A stretch of 21,792 bases of DNA from Syntrophobacterales bacterium (GCA_023229795.1 JALNYP010000065.1:1-21792), one strand, 5' to 3'; shown: positions 7,009 through 15,241, counted from the first letter of the stretch. Translations and numbers: made by a program. Notes: generated by a model not told the origin, from the letters alone.

Positions 7009-8292
7009 ATGGATAAAGTCCGGGTATTGGGCGAATATTTTTTCAGTCAGATCCGGAGAAAACCCATTCGCGACCAGCGGGGCCAGCAAGTGGGAGAGTT
7101 GCGGGACCTGGCCATTCGCTGGGAAGGAGAAACCCCCAGGGTTACCGGGATCAAATATGCCAAGGGGGTGCCGCGCCTCATCCCCATAGAACAGTTGGCC
7201 CGGATCAACGACGACCATCTGAGCCTGCGCGGGGAGATGACTGAAGATATCACGGTGCCCACCCAGCCCGACGAAATCTACATGGGCAAATGGATCATGG
7301 ACAAACAGATCATCGACCTGAAGGGCTCCAAAGTGGTGCGGGTCAATGATATCAAGCTGGTCTGGCTCCAAAAGGGGCTCCAACGCTACATAGTTCCCAC
7401 CGCGGTGGATATCGGCTTGCGGGGCCTGGCCCGGCGGCTCGGGGTGGAGTTTTTGTTCCGCCGCCTGGAAAACCACTTTGTCTGGTGGGAATTTATCCAA
7501 CACCTGGAAGAGAAGACCGCCAACCTCAGGCTCAGAGGGGAAAAGCAGCAACTGGACCAACTTCATCCCGCCGACCTGGCCGAGATCATCGAGGACCTGG
7601 ACTATAAGAAGCGCGCCGACTTCATCGAAGACCTGGACGTGGAGGTGGCAGCCGAGGCCTTCGCCGAAATGGAACTGGATACCCAGATCGAAATCCTCGA
7701 GCACATGGACAGCCAGCAGGCTTCGGACCTGTTGGAAGAAATGGCCCCGGACGAAGCCGCCGATCTCCTGGGAGAACTGCCTGAAGAGAAATCCGAAAAG
7801 CTGCTGAATCTGATGGAACCGGACGAAGCCCAGGAAGTCCGGGAACTCATGATTTACGAAGAGGGCACCGCCGGGGCTTTGATGACCACCGAATATATCG
7901 CGCTGTCGCCGGTGATCACTGCCGCGGAGGCCATCAGGCAATTGCGCACCTTGGCGGCCGAAGCCGAGACCATTTATTATCTCTATATCGTGAAGGAAGA
8001 TGAGACCCTGATCGGGGTCATGTCCCTGCGCGACCTCATCATGGGCGAACCCGAAACGAAACTTGAGGATTTGATGCAGACCAGGATATTCTCGGTTTCC
8101 CCCGAGGATTCCGACCGGGAAGTCGCGGATATTGTCAACAAGTACAATCTTCTGGCGATTCCTGTCGTAGATGATGACATGAAGATGTTGGGCATCATCA
8201 CGGTGGATGATGTCCTCGAGATGCTCATTCCCGACCGCGGCAGCCTGGAAACCTTCGCCAATTTATTTGTCAGCAAGCGCGCCATGAAGTGA
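7009..8292 (+). CDS. Soluble MgtE-N / paired CBS-domain protein with PRC-barrel-like N-terminus (putative Mg2+ sensor subunit)
   Basis: This 427-residue cytoplasmic protein has no membrane segment. Residues about 16-75 and 98-135 look like two PRC-barrel-type units (RDQRGQQVGELRDLAIRW; IIDLKGSKVVRVNDIKLVWL). Residues about 185-290 form the acidic superhelical MgtE N domain (LHPADLAEIIEDL...), and 297-412 are two CBS domains (AGALMTTEYIAL; PVVDDDMKMLGIITVDDVLEML). In MgtE channels these parts sense cytosolic Mg2+ and gate a C-terminal five-helix pore, which is missing here: the protein stops after CBS2. The ATG at 7009 is chosen for its GGGAGG ribosome site; an ATG-less extension further upstream would overlap the terminator. 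It lies directly behind the M-box and overlaps the next gene by 4 nt. It probably regulates the adjacent transporter (inference). Confidence 0.88.
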   Translation: MDKVRVLGEYFFSQIRRKPIRDQRGQQVGELRDLAIRWEGETPRVTGIKYAKGVPRLIPIEQLARINDDHLSLRGEMTEDITVPTQPDEIYMGKWIMDKQIIDLKGSKVVRVNDIKLVWLQKGLQRYIVPTAVDIGLRGLARRLGVEFLFRRLENHFVWWEFIQHLEEKTANLRLRGEKQQLDQLHPADLAEIIEDLDYKKRADFIEDLDVEVAAEAFAEMELDTQIEILEHMDSQQASDLLEEMAPDEAADLLGELPEEKSEKLLNLMEPDEAQEVRELMIYEEGTAGALMTTEYIALSPVITAAEAIRQLRTLAAEAETIYYLYIVKEDETLIGVMSLRDLIMGEPETKLEDLMQTRIFSVSPEDSDREVADIVNKYNLLAIPVVDDDMKMLGIITVDDVLEMLIPDRGSLETFANLFVSKRAMK

Positions 8293-9536
8293 GGTGGTTC
8301 TTGAAAAATCCATTATTCCGGCGTCTCTTCCTCTTTCTGGCAATTATGGGGCCGGGCATCATCACCTCCAACGTGGACAACGATGCCGGCGGCATTACCA
8401 CCTATTCCGTGGCCGGCGCCGCGCTCGGCTACAAAATTCTCTGGCTCTTCCTCCCCATGATCGTGGCCCTGGTGGTCATCCAGGAGATGTGTACCCGCAT
8501 GGGCGCGGTCACGGGTAAAGGACTGGCGGACCTGATCCGGGAGCGCTTCGGGGTGCGGATCACCTTTTACGCCATGGTGGGCCTGCTCCTGGGCAACCTG
8601 GGCAACATCATGAGCGAATTTGCCGGGGTGGCGGCCAGCATGGAACTGTTCGGCATCACCAAGTACCTGTCGTTGCCTCTGGCGGCGTTGTTCACCTGGT
8701 GGCTGGTGCTGCGCTGGTCGTACAAGGTGGTGGAACGGGTATTTTTGGCCGCCTGCCTGGTCTATTTCTCCTACATTTTTTCCGGTTACCTGGCCCACCC
8801 CGACTGGGGCATGGTAGCCAAAGAACTGGTAATCCCCAGCTTTTCTTTCGACAGCCACTATCTGGTAATTGTCGTCGGCCTCATCGGCACCACCATCGCC
8901 CCCTGGATGCAATTCTACATCCAGTCGGCGACGGTGGAAAAAGGCATTACCGTGAAGGACTATACTTATACGAAATATGACGTCATCGTGGGCAGCATCA
9001 TGGTCAACCTGGTGGCCGTGTTTATCGTCATCTCCTGCGCCGCGGCTCTGCACACCCACGGCATCAAGGTGGATTCCGCCAAGGAGGCCGCCCTGGCCTT
9101 GGCCCCCCTGGCCGGTCCCTGGGCCTCCACCCTCTTTGCCATCGGCCTGTTGAACGCCTCGCTGTTTTCGGCCTCGATCCTGCCCCTGTCCACCGCCTAT
9201 TTCATCTGCGAGGCCTTCGGCATCGAGGCGGGCATCGACAAGTCCTGGGGAGAGGCCCCGGCGTTTTACTGGCTTTACACCATCTTGATCATCATCGGCG
9301 CGGGTTTCATCCTGATCCCCAACATCCCGCTGATCAAGGTAATGTTCTGGTCCCAAGTACTCAATGGCGTCATGTTGCCCTTTGTCCTTATCTTCATGCT
9401 CAGTTTGATCAACAATAAAGATATTATGGGTGATCACGTCAACGGCCGGACCTTTAACATTATTGCCTGGGTCACCGTAGTGATCATGATCGTCCTAACT
9501 TTGATTATGGTAGGCACTTCTCTCTTTCAATCATAG
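8289..9536 (+). CDS. NRAMP-related transporter with altered metal site, probable Mg2+ carrier
   Basis: A 415-residue membrane protein of the NRAMP/SLC11 fold with about 11 hydrophobic segments. The NRAMP helix-1 region is clear (IMGPGIITSNVDNDAGGITT, residues 19-38), but the family DPGN motif reads D32-A-G-G35. The helix-6 motif MPH reads A204-P-W206 in IGTTIAPWMQFYIQS. The missing methionine is the soft-metal ligand of Mn2+/Fe2+ transporters; its replacement by alanine is known from NRAMP-related magnesium transporters. Helix 3 keeps NLGNIMSEFAG. The GTG start (8289) overlaps the upstream TGA in GTGA and has no good ribosome site, which suggests translational coupling; TTG at 8301 behind GAGGTGG is an alternative. 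An M-box upstream supports Mg2+ as substrate. No intrinsic terminator is evident in the 208 nt downstream. Confidence 0.87.
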   Translation: MRWFLKNPLFRRLFLFLAIMGPGIITSNVDNDAGGITTYSVAGAALGYKILWLFLPMIVALVVIQEMCTRMGAVTGKGLADLIRERFGVRITFYAMVGLLLGNLGNIMSEFAGVAASMELFGITKYLSLPLAALFTWWLVLRWSYKVVERVFLAACLVYFSYIFSGYLAHPDWGMVAKELVIPSFSFDSHYLVIVVGLIGTTIAPWMQFYIQSATVEKGITVKDYTYTKYDVIVGSIMVNLVAVFIVISCAAALHTHGIKVDSAKEAALALAPLAGPWASTLFAIGLLNASLFSASILPLSTAYFICEAFGIEAGIDKSWGEAPAFYWLYTILIIIGAGFILIPNIPLIKVMFWSQVLNGVMLPFVLIFMLSLINNKDIMGDHVNGRTFNIIAWVTVVIMIVLTLIMVGTSLFQS

Positions 9537-9744
9537 AAACCCTCTGGTGGAGAGCCCGCAATTGTCACCCCTGCCTGGACTTCACTCCGGTCCCCTCCCC
9601 TGCCCGGCGCGGCCTTCCCTTGCCCCCTGGAAAATTAATGCTTAGGTTCTAATTGGCGACTCCAATACAACGCGCCACCACCCGGCGTGGAAAAAAGTTC
9701 GGCAACTGCGGCTCCACTCGCTTTCGGAGCAGGAAAGGACTCCT

Positions 9745-10647
9745 ATGAAAATCTTTATGACCGGCGGCACCGGCTTTGTGGGCACCTACCTCTCTCAAGA
9801 ACTGGCGCGGCAGGGCCACACCATCACCATCCTTACCCGGAGGACCCAGCCCCCCACCCCGGCCCAGCCCGGCATCAGCTACCTGACTGGCAACCCCACC
9901 CAAGATGGGCCCTGGATGGCCGCGGTGCCGGAGCACGACTGGATCATCAACCTGGCCGGGGCTTCCATCTTCGAACGTTGGACCGAGGCCAAAAAGAAAG
10001 AGATCTTCGAGAGCCGGGTGCGCACCACCCGCAACCTGGTGACCGCCCTGGCCGCCGGCGACCGGCGGCAATTCCTCTGCAGCACCTCCGCCGTGGGCTT
10101 TTACGGACCTCGGGGGGAGGAGGAACTCACCGAAGACTCTCCGCCGCAGGATGGCTTCTTGGGGGAACTGGCCCGATTATGGGAAGGCGAAGCCATGCGG
10201 GCGCAGGAACTGGGGATGCGGGTGGTGATCACCCGTTTCGGCATCGTCCTGGGGAAAGGCGGTGGGGCCTTGGGCCAGATGGCGCCCATGTTCAGGCGCT
10301 TCCTGGGCGGGCCTTTGGGCTCGGGCCGGCAGTGGTTTTCGTGGATCCACCGCCAGGACCACGCCCGGGCCTATGACTTTATCCTGGCCCACCCCGAGAT
10401 CAACGGCCCGGTGAATTTCACCGCGCCCCATCCGGTGCGCAATGAGGACCTGACCAAGGCCCTGGCCCGAGTGCTGCACCGCCCCGCGGTCTTCAAAGCC
10501 CCGGCCTTCATGCTGCGCCTGATGCTGGGAGAATTTGCCGAAACCCTGCTCACCGGCCAGAAGGTCTTCCCTAAGCGCCTAATGGACGCGGGCTTCAGAT
10601 TTAAGTTTCCGCTGATCGAGACGGCGCTGAAAGATTTGTTAGGTTAA
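9745..10647 (+). CDS. TIGR01777 family NAD(P)-dependent epimerase (SDR superfamily)
   Basis: A 300-residue extended short-chain dehydrogenase/reductase of the YfcH/SDR39U1 type. It has the Rossmann nucleotide loop TGGTGFVG (residues 6-13), the family motifs IINLAGASI and ERWTEAKKKEI, the SAVGFYG active-site region, RFGIVLGKGGGAL, and the C-terminal DUF1731-like part ending in KVFPKRLMDAGFRFKFP. The substrate is unknown for the family, so only a nucleotide-sugar or similar oxidoreductase/epimerase role can be suggested. AGGA stands before the ATG. The gene is convergent with the methyltransferase gene, separated by 74 nt that hold a bidirectional terminator. The 208-nt gap upstream shows no clear promoter. 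Confidence 0.9.
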   Translation: MKIFMTGGTGFVGTYLSQELARQGHTITILTRRTQPPTPAQPGISYLTGNPTQDGPWMAAVPEHDWIINLAGASIFERWTEAKKKEIFESRVRTTRNLVTALAAGDRRQFLCSTSAVGFYGPRGEEELTEDSPPQDGFLGELARLWEGEAMRAQELGMRVVITRFGIVLGKGGGALGQMAPMFRRFLGGPLGSGRQWFSWIHRQDHARAYDFILAHPEINGPVNFTAPHPVRNEDLTKALARVLHRPAVFKAPAFMLRLMLGEFAETLLTGQKVFPKRLMDAGFRFKFPLIETALKDLLG

Positions 10648-10721
10648 GGCGAAAAAGAGAAAAAGGCGAAACGGGATAACCCCTTTTCGCCTTTTCCCCT
10701 TTTGCCCTTTTCGCCCCTCTT
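10648..10721. terminator. Bidirectional terminator built from octamer-like words
   Basis: The 74 nt between two convergent stops are purine-rich on the left and pyrimidine-rich on the right. AAAAGGCGAAA (10661-10671) pairs with TTTCGCCTTTT (10685-10695), extended inside by GGG/CCC. The right half repeats CCTTTTCG-like octamers four times (10682-10713). T-rich stretches follow the stem on both strands. The same words occur at 19491-19551. Confidence 0.75.
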
Positions 10722-11735
10722 TTACTGCTTCTTGGCCACCAACATACTCGCGTCCATCCCGGACTGGATGAACTCCGGCGCGGCCAGACCCGCCTCATTC
10801 ATCCACTCCGCTACCTCGCCGTGCGTATAGGCCCGGCCCCGAGGCGTGACGGCCAGCATGTGCACCCCGAACATGGCCGCGCCCGTGGGGCTGGCGCCGT
10901 CGGCGTTGAGATAAAAGTCCTGGATGGCCAGGGTGCCCCCGGGAGTAAGTGCCGCCGCGGCCTTGCCGATGAGAAACTTGCACTGGGCCTTGTTATGGCT
11001 ATGGAGAATCTGGGAAATCCAGATAAAATCATAGCCGGAGCCAATGTCATCCTTGAGGAAGTTGCCCGGCAGGGTGTTCACCCGGTCCGTGAGGCCGCTG
11101 GCCGCGATCTTTTCCTTGGCGATCTCAATGGGCATGGGCAGGTCGAAGACCGTGGCTTTCAGCTCAGGGTTAGCCTGGGCAAAAGTAATGGCATACGTAG
11201 CCGGGCCGCCGCCCAGGTCCAGGAGCCGGCGCACTCCTTTAAGGTCCAGCTTGGCCGCCACGGCGGGGGCCAGATCCCGGGCGATGGCGTGCATTCCCAA
11301 GATGAAGGCCCGGACTTCGCCTTCGTCCCGTTGAGGCCGGGCGTCCACCCACTTTTCCGGGTCCTCCGCCGGGCGGCCCACCAGGATGGTCTCCTGGAGG
11401 TCTTCCCAGCCCCGCTTCCAGGTGTGCCCCATGTGCTTGATGATGGCGCCCCGGTAGTTGTCCCCGCCCTGCACCAGGAAGCGGGCAGCCAACTCGCTGT
11501 TTCGGAAATAATCCACGCCCTTGACCAAAAGCCCGAGGGCCGCCAGGCCATTCAAGAAGATGCCGGTAGACCGGGCGTCCGCCTGGAGCCGGGCCGCAAT
11601 TTCCACCGCGCTCATCGGTTCATCCAGAAAATCGAACAGACCCAGGTCTACGGCCACCATGAGCATCTTGGCGGCCTGGAATCCCCGGCCCATAGCCATG
11701 AGTTGATCGAATCCGCCTTCAGGGTCTAAAGCCAT
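10722..11735 (-). CDS. SAM-dependent O-methyltransferase-like protein (COMT/AsmT family fold)
   Basis: A 337-residue protein with an N-terminal winged-helix dimerisation domain (about 10-90: MVAVDLGLFDFL, AARLQADARSTGIFLNGLAALG) and a C-terminal class I methyltransferase domain. SAM motif I is RLLDLGGGPATYA. Later motifs are TVFDLPMPIEIA, GNFLKDDIGSGYDFIWISQI and LTPGGTLAIQDF. The family methylates small hydroxylated molecules such as caffeate, hydroxyneurosporene or polyketides; the usual catalytic histidine region reads SQILHSHN. The substrate is unknown. The inner ATG (11735) is preferred over one 8 codons upstream because a strong AAGGGGGG lies 6 nt before it. A terminator lies upstream, so it is probably transcribed alone. 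Confidence 0.85.
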   Translation of the reverse strand: MALDPEGGFDQLMAMGRGFQAAKMLMVAVDLGLFDFLDEPMSAVEIAARLQADARSTGIFLNGLAALGLLVKGVDYFRNSELAARFLVQGGDNYRGAIIKHMGHTWKRGWEDLQETILVGRPAEDPEKWVDARPQRDEGEVRAFILGMHAIARDLAPAVAAKLDLKGVRRLLDLGGGPATYAITFAQANPELKATVFDLPMPIEIAKEKIAASGLTDRVNTLPGNFLKDDIGSGYDFIWISQILHSHNKAQCKFLIGKAAAALTPGGTLAIQDFYLNADGASPTGAAMFGVHMLAVTPRGRAYTHGEVAEWMNEAGLAAPEFIQSGMDASMLVAKKQ

Positions 11736-11812
11736 GGTTGGCCCCCTTCTCATCCTCAAGATAGGTGCGCTGACGCCGAATTTTCAGGCCAGGTCCGTCA
11801 GTCGCGTTGGTT

Positions 11813-11845
11813 AAAAAAATCTAGGACAGGGAACCTCACCTGTCC
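11813..11845 (-). terminator. Intrinsic terminator behind the TVP38 pair
   Basis: On the minus strand GGACAGG (complement of 11839-11845) and CCTGTCC (complement of 11824-11830) form a 7-bp stem, extended by one more C-G-like position, with a 7-8 nt loop. TAGA and seven T (complement of 11813-11819) follow. A second GC hairpin, AGCCGCC...GGCGGCT, lies just before it at about 11850-11866. Confidence 0.8.
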
Positions 11846-11905
11846 ATGAGCCGCCGGGGGCGGCTGTTCACCATTTTCCCAGGAAGCCTTGGCCCGGGGC
11901 TCGGC

Positions 11906-12712
11906 TCATTTTTCCCCCGGAGCCTGATCCTCCGGTGGCTCAAACCGCCTGATCCACCGGTACACCGTCTCCCGGTAATAACCCAGCACCACGATGAGCC
12001 CCAGGCACATCCCCAGGATAATCAAAGTGCTGTAATAATCTCCTTTATACACCTTGGCCCCCTGCAGGGTCAGGAGCAGGGTGCCGGGAATCCTGCCCAC
12101 TGTGCAAATCAGCAGGAAGAGTTTGAGGGGCATATGGCTCAAGCCCAAAATAAAGCAGAGATAATCCTTGGGAAACCCGGGCAGGATGAAGAGCACGAAG
12201 GAGATCAGGGCCCCCTGGCGCTCCATCAGGAAATCGAATTTTTTCAGAACTTCCGCCGGAATCCAGCGGGCTACATAATGCTTCTCCAGCCAGCGGGCAA
12301 GGAGAAACGCCCCTGTCGAGCCCAGCGCCAGGCCCAGGGTGGAGTAGAGCAGCCCCAGGGGCGCGCCGAACAGGTAACCGCCGATAAAGCCGGTAGCTTC
12401 CCCGGGAATAGGCGCAAAGACGACCTGAAGGGCCTGAATCAGGATAAAGAGCAGGGGCGCCAGAGGGCCCGCGGCCTTCAGATGGGCCTTAACCCAGGCC
12501 TTGTTGGCACAGAGGCCGGACACATGGCACACCTGGCCCCAGAGGAAGGTGCGATAATGGAAACCCCAAAACGCCAGCCCCAGGATCGCCAGCAGGCCCA
12601 CCAGACCCCAGAGCGCGGTCCTGCTCTTCCACCAGGCTATCTCTGGTTGTTCCAGCGCCATCCCGGCCTCGGGGACCTGCTTGTGGTTCGGACTATGCAT
12701 GGACCCAGCCAT
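11906..12712 (-). CDS. TVP38/TMEM64 (VTT domain) membrane protein, paralogue 2
   Basis: A 268-residue inner-membrane protein of the DedA/TVP38 superfamily, whose members act in lipid scrambling or flipping and membrane homeostasis. The VTT core is at about 85-210: PLLFILIQALQVVFAPIPGE, GGYLFGAPLGLLYS, FLLARWLEKHYV, LPGFPKDYLCFILGLS and GRIPGTLLLT. It has the conserved PIPGE re-entrant motif, and hydrophobic helices flank the core on both sides. It closely resembles the gene just upstream, so the two are tandem duplicates. The gap between them is 34 nt and holds a small perfect inverted repeat (12723-12739). No convincing ribosome site precedes any of the early ATGs, so the start is uncertain (M1, M5 or M18). 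It is the last gene before a terminator. Confidence 0.88.
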   Translation of the reverse strand: MAGSMHSPNHKQVPEAGMALEQPEIAWWKSRTALWGLVGLLAILGLAFWGFHYRTFLWGQVCHVSGLCANKAWVKAHLKAAGPLAPLLFILIQALQVVFAPIPGEATGFIGGYLFGAPLGLLYSTLGLALGSTGAFLLARWLEKHYVARWIPAEVLKKFDFLMERQGALISFVLFILPGFPKDYLCFILGLSHMPLKLFLLICTVGRIPGTLLLTLQGAKVYKGDYYSTLIILGMCLGLIVVLGYYRETVYRWIRRFEPPEDQAPGEK

Positions 12713-12746
12713 GAGCGTGAAATATGAGAACCTCTCATAGGAGGGG

Positions 12747-13568
12747 TTAATCTTCTTCCGGGTACCACCGGCTCACCCAGCGGTACAAAGATTCCCGGTG
12801 GCGGTATAACAGGAACGCCAATCCCACATACAAAGCCAGCAATCCCAGGATGACGCTGTAATGACCTTTATAGACCTCGGCGCCCTCCAGGGTGAACAGC
12901 AGAGTCCCGGGGAAGCGAGCCAGGGCGGTGGCTACCAGGAAGAATATCACCGACATTCGGGTCAGACCCAGTAAATAATAGATAAAATCCTTAGGAATGC
13001 CCGGGATTAACAAGAAGAAAAAGGCCGCCAGACTGCCACCCTGCTTCATCACTTTGCGGAAGCGCTTCAACCGGCCGGCCGAAACGAGCCGGACGACGAA
13101 TCTCTTCTCCAGCCAGCGCGCCAGCATGAAGGCCAGCAGCGCCCCTAAGGTGCGGCCTGCCATGGAGTACAGCAGACCCAACGGCAGCCCGAACAGGAAA
13201 CCGCCGGCAATCTCCATGGGCACCGACCAGAAGGGCAGAATAACCTGGACAGCCTGAACCAGGATGAACAGCAGCGGCCCCCAGGAGCCCGTCCGATCAA
13301 TGACGGCGCGCAGCCTGTCCCGGTTCAGGACCGCCTCGTAGAGCCGCTCTCGCACCGGGTCCAGGTAAATATATCCCACCAGCGCCAATATCCCCAGGAG
13401 AAAAATCAAAGACGCGCTGAGGAAGAAGAGGTATTCGGCCCGGTCAGCCATGCCGGGCCTGGCCCCCAGCCAGGCACCCATCTCCGACAGGAAACTCTCG
13501 GCTTCCGGTGCAGCCGCGCCGGTCTCGGGGCTATTGATCGGATTCAGTGGTTTCATAAGCTTGATCAC
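12747..13568 (-). CDS. TVP38/TMEM64 (VTT domain) membrane protein, paralogue 1
   Basis: A 273-residue paralogue of the next gene, with the same core order: GPLLFILVQAVQVILPF, GGFLFGLPLGLLYS, FMLARWLEKRFVVRLV, IPGIPKDFIYYLLGLT, ARFPGTLLFTLEGAEVYKGHYS. The P-x-P-G-E re-entrant motif of its partner is replaced here by PFWSVPMEIAGG. This suggests divergence in the part that enters the bilayer and perhaps a changed function. The N-terminal 45 residues are hydrophilic and cytoplasmic. The start may be GTG at 13568 or ATG at 13556; neither has a good ribosome site. It lies 24 nt behind the radical SAM gene and is probably in the same operon. Confidence 0.87.
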   Translation of the reverse strand: MIKLMKPLNPINSPETGAAAPEAESFLSEMGAWLGARPGMADRAEYLFFLSASLIFLLGILALVGYIYLDPVRERLYEAVLNRDRLRAVIDRTGSWGPLLFILVQAVQVILPFWSVPMEIAGGFLFGLPLGLLYSMAGRTLGALLAFMLARWLEKRFVVRLVSAGRLKRFRKVMKQGGSLAAFFFLLIPGIPKDFIYYLLGLTRMSVIFFLVATALARFPGTLLFTLEGAEVYKGHYSVILGLLALYVGLAFLLYRHRESLYRWVSRWYPEED

Positions 13569-13592
13569 GGTCGCAGCGGCCAGGTGACCGGG

Positions 13593-14513
13593 CTAACCGT
13601 CCCAACGATCACCCTGGCGGCACCCCCGGCGGGCAAATTCCTCCTGGAGGCGCCCCAAGACCCGAGACTTATCTAGACACCAGGCAGGCGCCAGCAATTC
13701 TTCAGGGTGGGGATCGCTGGTGAGCCGGTGAATCACCAGGTGGGGAGGCAGACGTTCGATGAAATCCGCCGCCAGGTTGACGTACCGGTCTTCGGTGAGG
13801 CAGGCGTATTCTCCCGCGGCGTGCAGCCGGGCCAGCCCGGAATCCTTGACCACGTAAAGGAGGTGCATTTTGACCCCGTGCAAGGGCAGCCGGCCCAGAT
13901 AGGCGGCGGTGGCGGCTATCTCCTCGGGGCCCTCTTCGGGCAGCCCCAGGATGACGTGGGCCACCACGGCAAGCCCCTGGGCCGCGGCCCGGCACACTGC
14001 CGCGGTAAAGCAGGCCACGTCGTGACCCCGGTTGAGGCGCGCCAGCGTGGCGTCATGCGCGGATTGCAGCCCCAATTCCAGCCACACCAAACGCTCGCGG
14101 GCATAACCGGCCAGCAGGTCCAGGACCTCATCCGGCAGGCAATCCGGGCGGGTGCCGATGCTCAGGCCCACCACCTGGGGAAAGTCCAGGACCGCGTCGT
14201 AGAGGTCCTTTAGTCTTGCCAAGGGGGCGTAAGTATTTGAAAAGCTCTGGAAATAGGCGATAAACTTGGCCGCGCCGTAGCGCCGGCCCAGGCGGCTCAT
14301 ACCCTCCGCCATCTGGGCGGCAAGGCTCTGGCCCCGCACCCAGGCGCCGGTGCCCGAACCCCGGGCATTGCAATACAGGCAGCCCCCCGTACCCACCCGG
14401 CCATCCCGGTTGGGGCAGGTTAACCCGGCATCCAGAGTGATTTTCTGTACCCGCTCCCCGAACCGCTGCCGCAGGTAGGAGTTGAGGTCCCGGTATGGCA
14501 GAGCCGCGGCCAT
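13593..14513 (-). CDS. TIGR01212 family radical SAM protein (YhcC-like)
   Basis: A 306-residue radical SAM enzyme. The cluster cysteines are C33, C45 and C48 in LTCPNRDGRVGTGGCLYC, the wide C-x11-C-x2-C spacing typical of TIGR01212/YhcC. Later family features are FIAYFQSFSNTYAPL, VVGLSIGTRPDCL, WLELGLQSAHD, HVILGLPEE and the region KMHLLYVVKDSGLA. The natural substrate is unknown; the relatives belong to the Elp3-like branch. The ATG shares one base with the rsmE stop (TGATG), so translation is probably coupled. rsmE next to it suggests a link to RNA modification, but this is only context. Confidence 0.92.
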   Translation of the reverse strand: MAAALPYRDLNSYLRQRFGERVQKITLDAGLTCPNRDGRVGTGGCLYCNARGSGTGAWVRGQSLAAQMAEGMSRLGRRYGAAKFIAYFQSFSNTYAPLARLKDLYDAVLDFPQVVGLSIGTRPDCLPDEVLDLLAGYARERLVWLELGLQSAHDATLARLNRGHDVACFTAAVCRAAAQGLAVVAHVILGLPEEGPEEIAATAAYLGRLPLHGVKMHLLYVVKDSGLARLHAAGEYACLTEDRYVNLAADFIERLPPHLVIHRLTSDPHPEELLAPAWCLDKSRVLGRLQEEFARRGCRQGDRWDG

Positions 14514-15241
14514 CAGGCCAAGTCCCCCCAGGCGTACTGCATTAGGGTAATGGCGGCCAGCGCCGCGGTGGCCACTTTGAGGCGGCGGGGCCCCAGGCTC
14601 ACCACGGTAAAGCCCGCCTGCCGGGCCTGGGCCGCCTCTGCGGCCGAAAAGCCGCCTTCCGGCCCGATGAGCATCCTGACGTCCCGGGGCCGGGGCCTCC
14701 CGAGAACGGCTTGCAGACCTCCGCCCCGGACCTCTTCCCAGAAAATGAGTTTAACTTCCTCGGAACCGGCCAGCGCCGCGGCAAAATCGCCGGCGGGCTC
14801 GATGGGGGGCAGAAAAGAGCGCTGGCAGGACTTGAGGCTCTCCCGGGCCAGGCGCTGCCAGCGCTTCCGGCGCCGCGCCAGGCGCTCCGGGGAGAGCCGT
14901 TCCGAGCGCTCGCAGGTGAAAGGGAAAATCCGGGCCACCCCCATCTCCGTAGCCTGGCGGACGACCTCATCCGCGGCCTCCCCTTTGGCCAGGCCGATCC
15001 CCAACGTTACGGGCAGGGGCGACTCCCCCCATGGCGGGAGCTTCTCAAGGATGCGCAGTCTTACCCCCTGGGCGTCCAGGCCGGTCACCTGCGCGGCAAA
15101 AGTGCCGCCCTCGCCGTCGCAGACCTCCACCCGGGCCCCCATCCCCAGGCGCAGAACCCGGGTCAGGTGCAAGGTCTCCTCAGAGTCCAGGGTCACCATG
15201 TCCTCGTAAAACTGCTGGGGCGGGGCGAAAAATCGGCGCAT
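14513..15241 (-). CDS. rsmE: 16S rRNA (uracil-1498-N3)-methyltransferase RsmE
   Basis: A 242-residue SPOUT-class methyltransferase with an N-terminal PUA-like part (MRRFFAPPQQF, HLTRVLRLGMGARVEVCDG) and the RsmE signatures KGEAADEVVRQATEMGV, ERSERL, RWQRLARESLKSCQRSFLP and LIGPEGGFSAAEAAQA. The SAM-binding knot normally reads LGPRxLRxETA. Here it is LGPRRLKVATA, so the conserved Glu is replaced. The enzyme methylates U1498 of 16S rRNA in the mature 30S subunit. In many bacteria rsmE follows prmA directly; here two small genes lie between them. The leader contains a heptamer repeat instead of a visible ribosome binding site. Confidence 0.93.
   Translation of the reverse strand: MRRFFAPPQQFYEDMVTLDSEETLHLTRVLRLGMGARVEVCDGEGGTFAAQVTGLDAQGVRLRILEKLPPWGESPLPVTLGIGLAKGEAADEVVRQATEMGVARIFPFTCERSERLSPERLARRRKRWQRLARESLKSCQRSFLPPIEPAGDFAAALAGSEEVKLIFWEEVRGGGLQAVLGRPRPRDVRMLIGPEGGFSAAEAAQARQAGFTVVSLGPRRLKVATAALAAITLMQYAWGDLA

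Noticed and set aside
6886..7941. Long minus-strand reading frame (351 codons) opposite the M-box operon
   Set aside because: It lies opposite the riboswitch terminator and the MgtE-N/CBS gene, and its sequence shows no domain. It is an antisense shadow of a GC-rich gene.
8313..9437. Minus-strand reading frame of 374 codons opposite the NRAMP gene
   Set aside because: The composition is rich in Gly, His, Asp and Gln with no hydrophobic or domain pattern; the opposite strand encodes a clear transporter.
9537..9744. Possible small gene or regulatory RNA between the NRAMP and epimerase genes
   Set aside because: No frame with a ribosome site, no strong hairpin and no convincing promoter pair could be identified.
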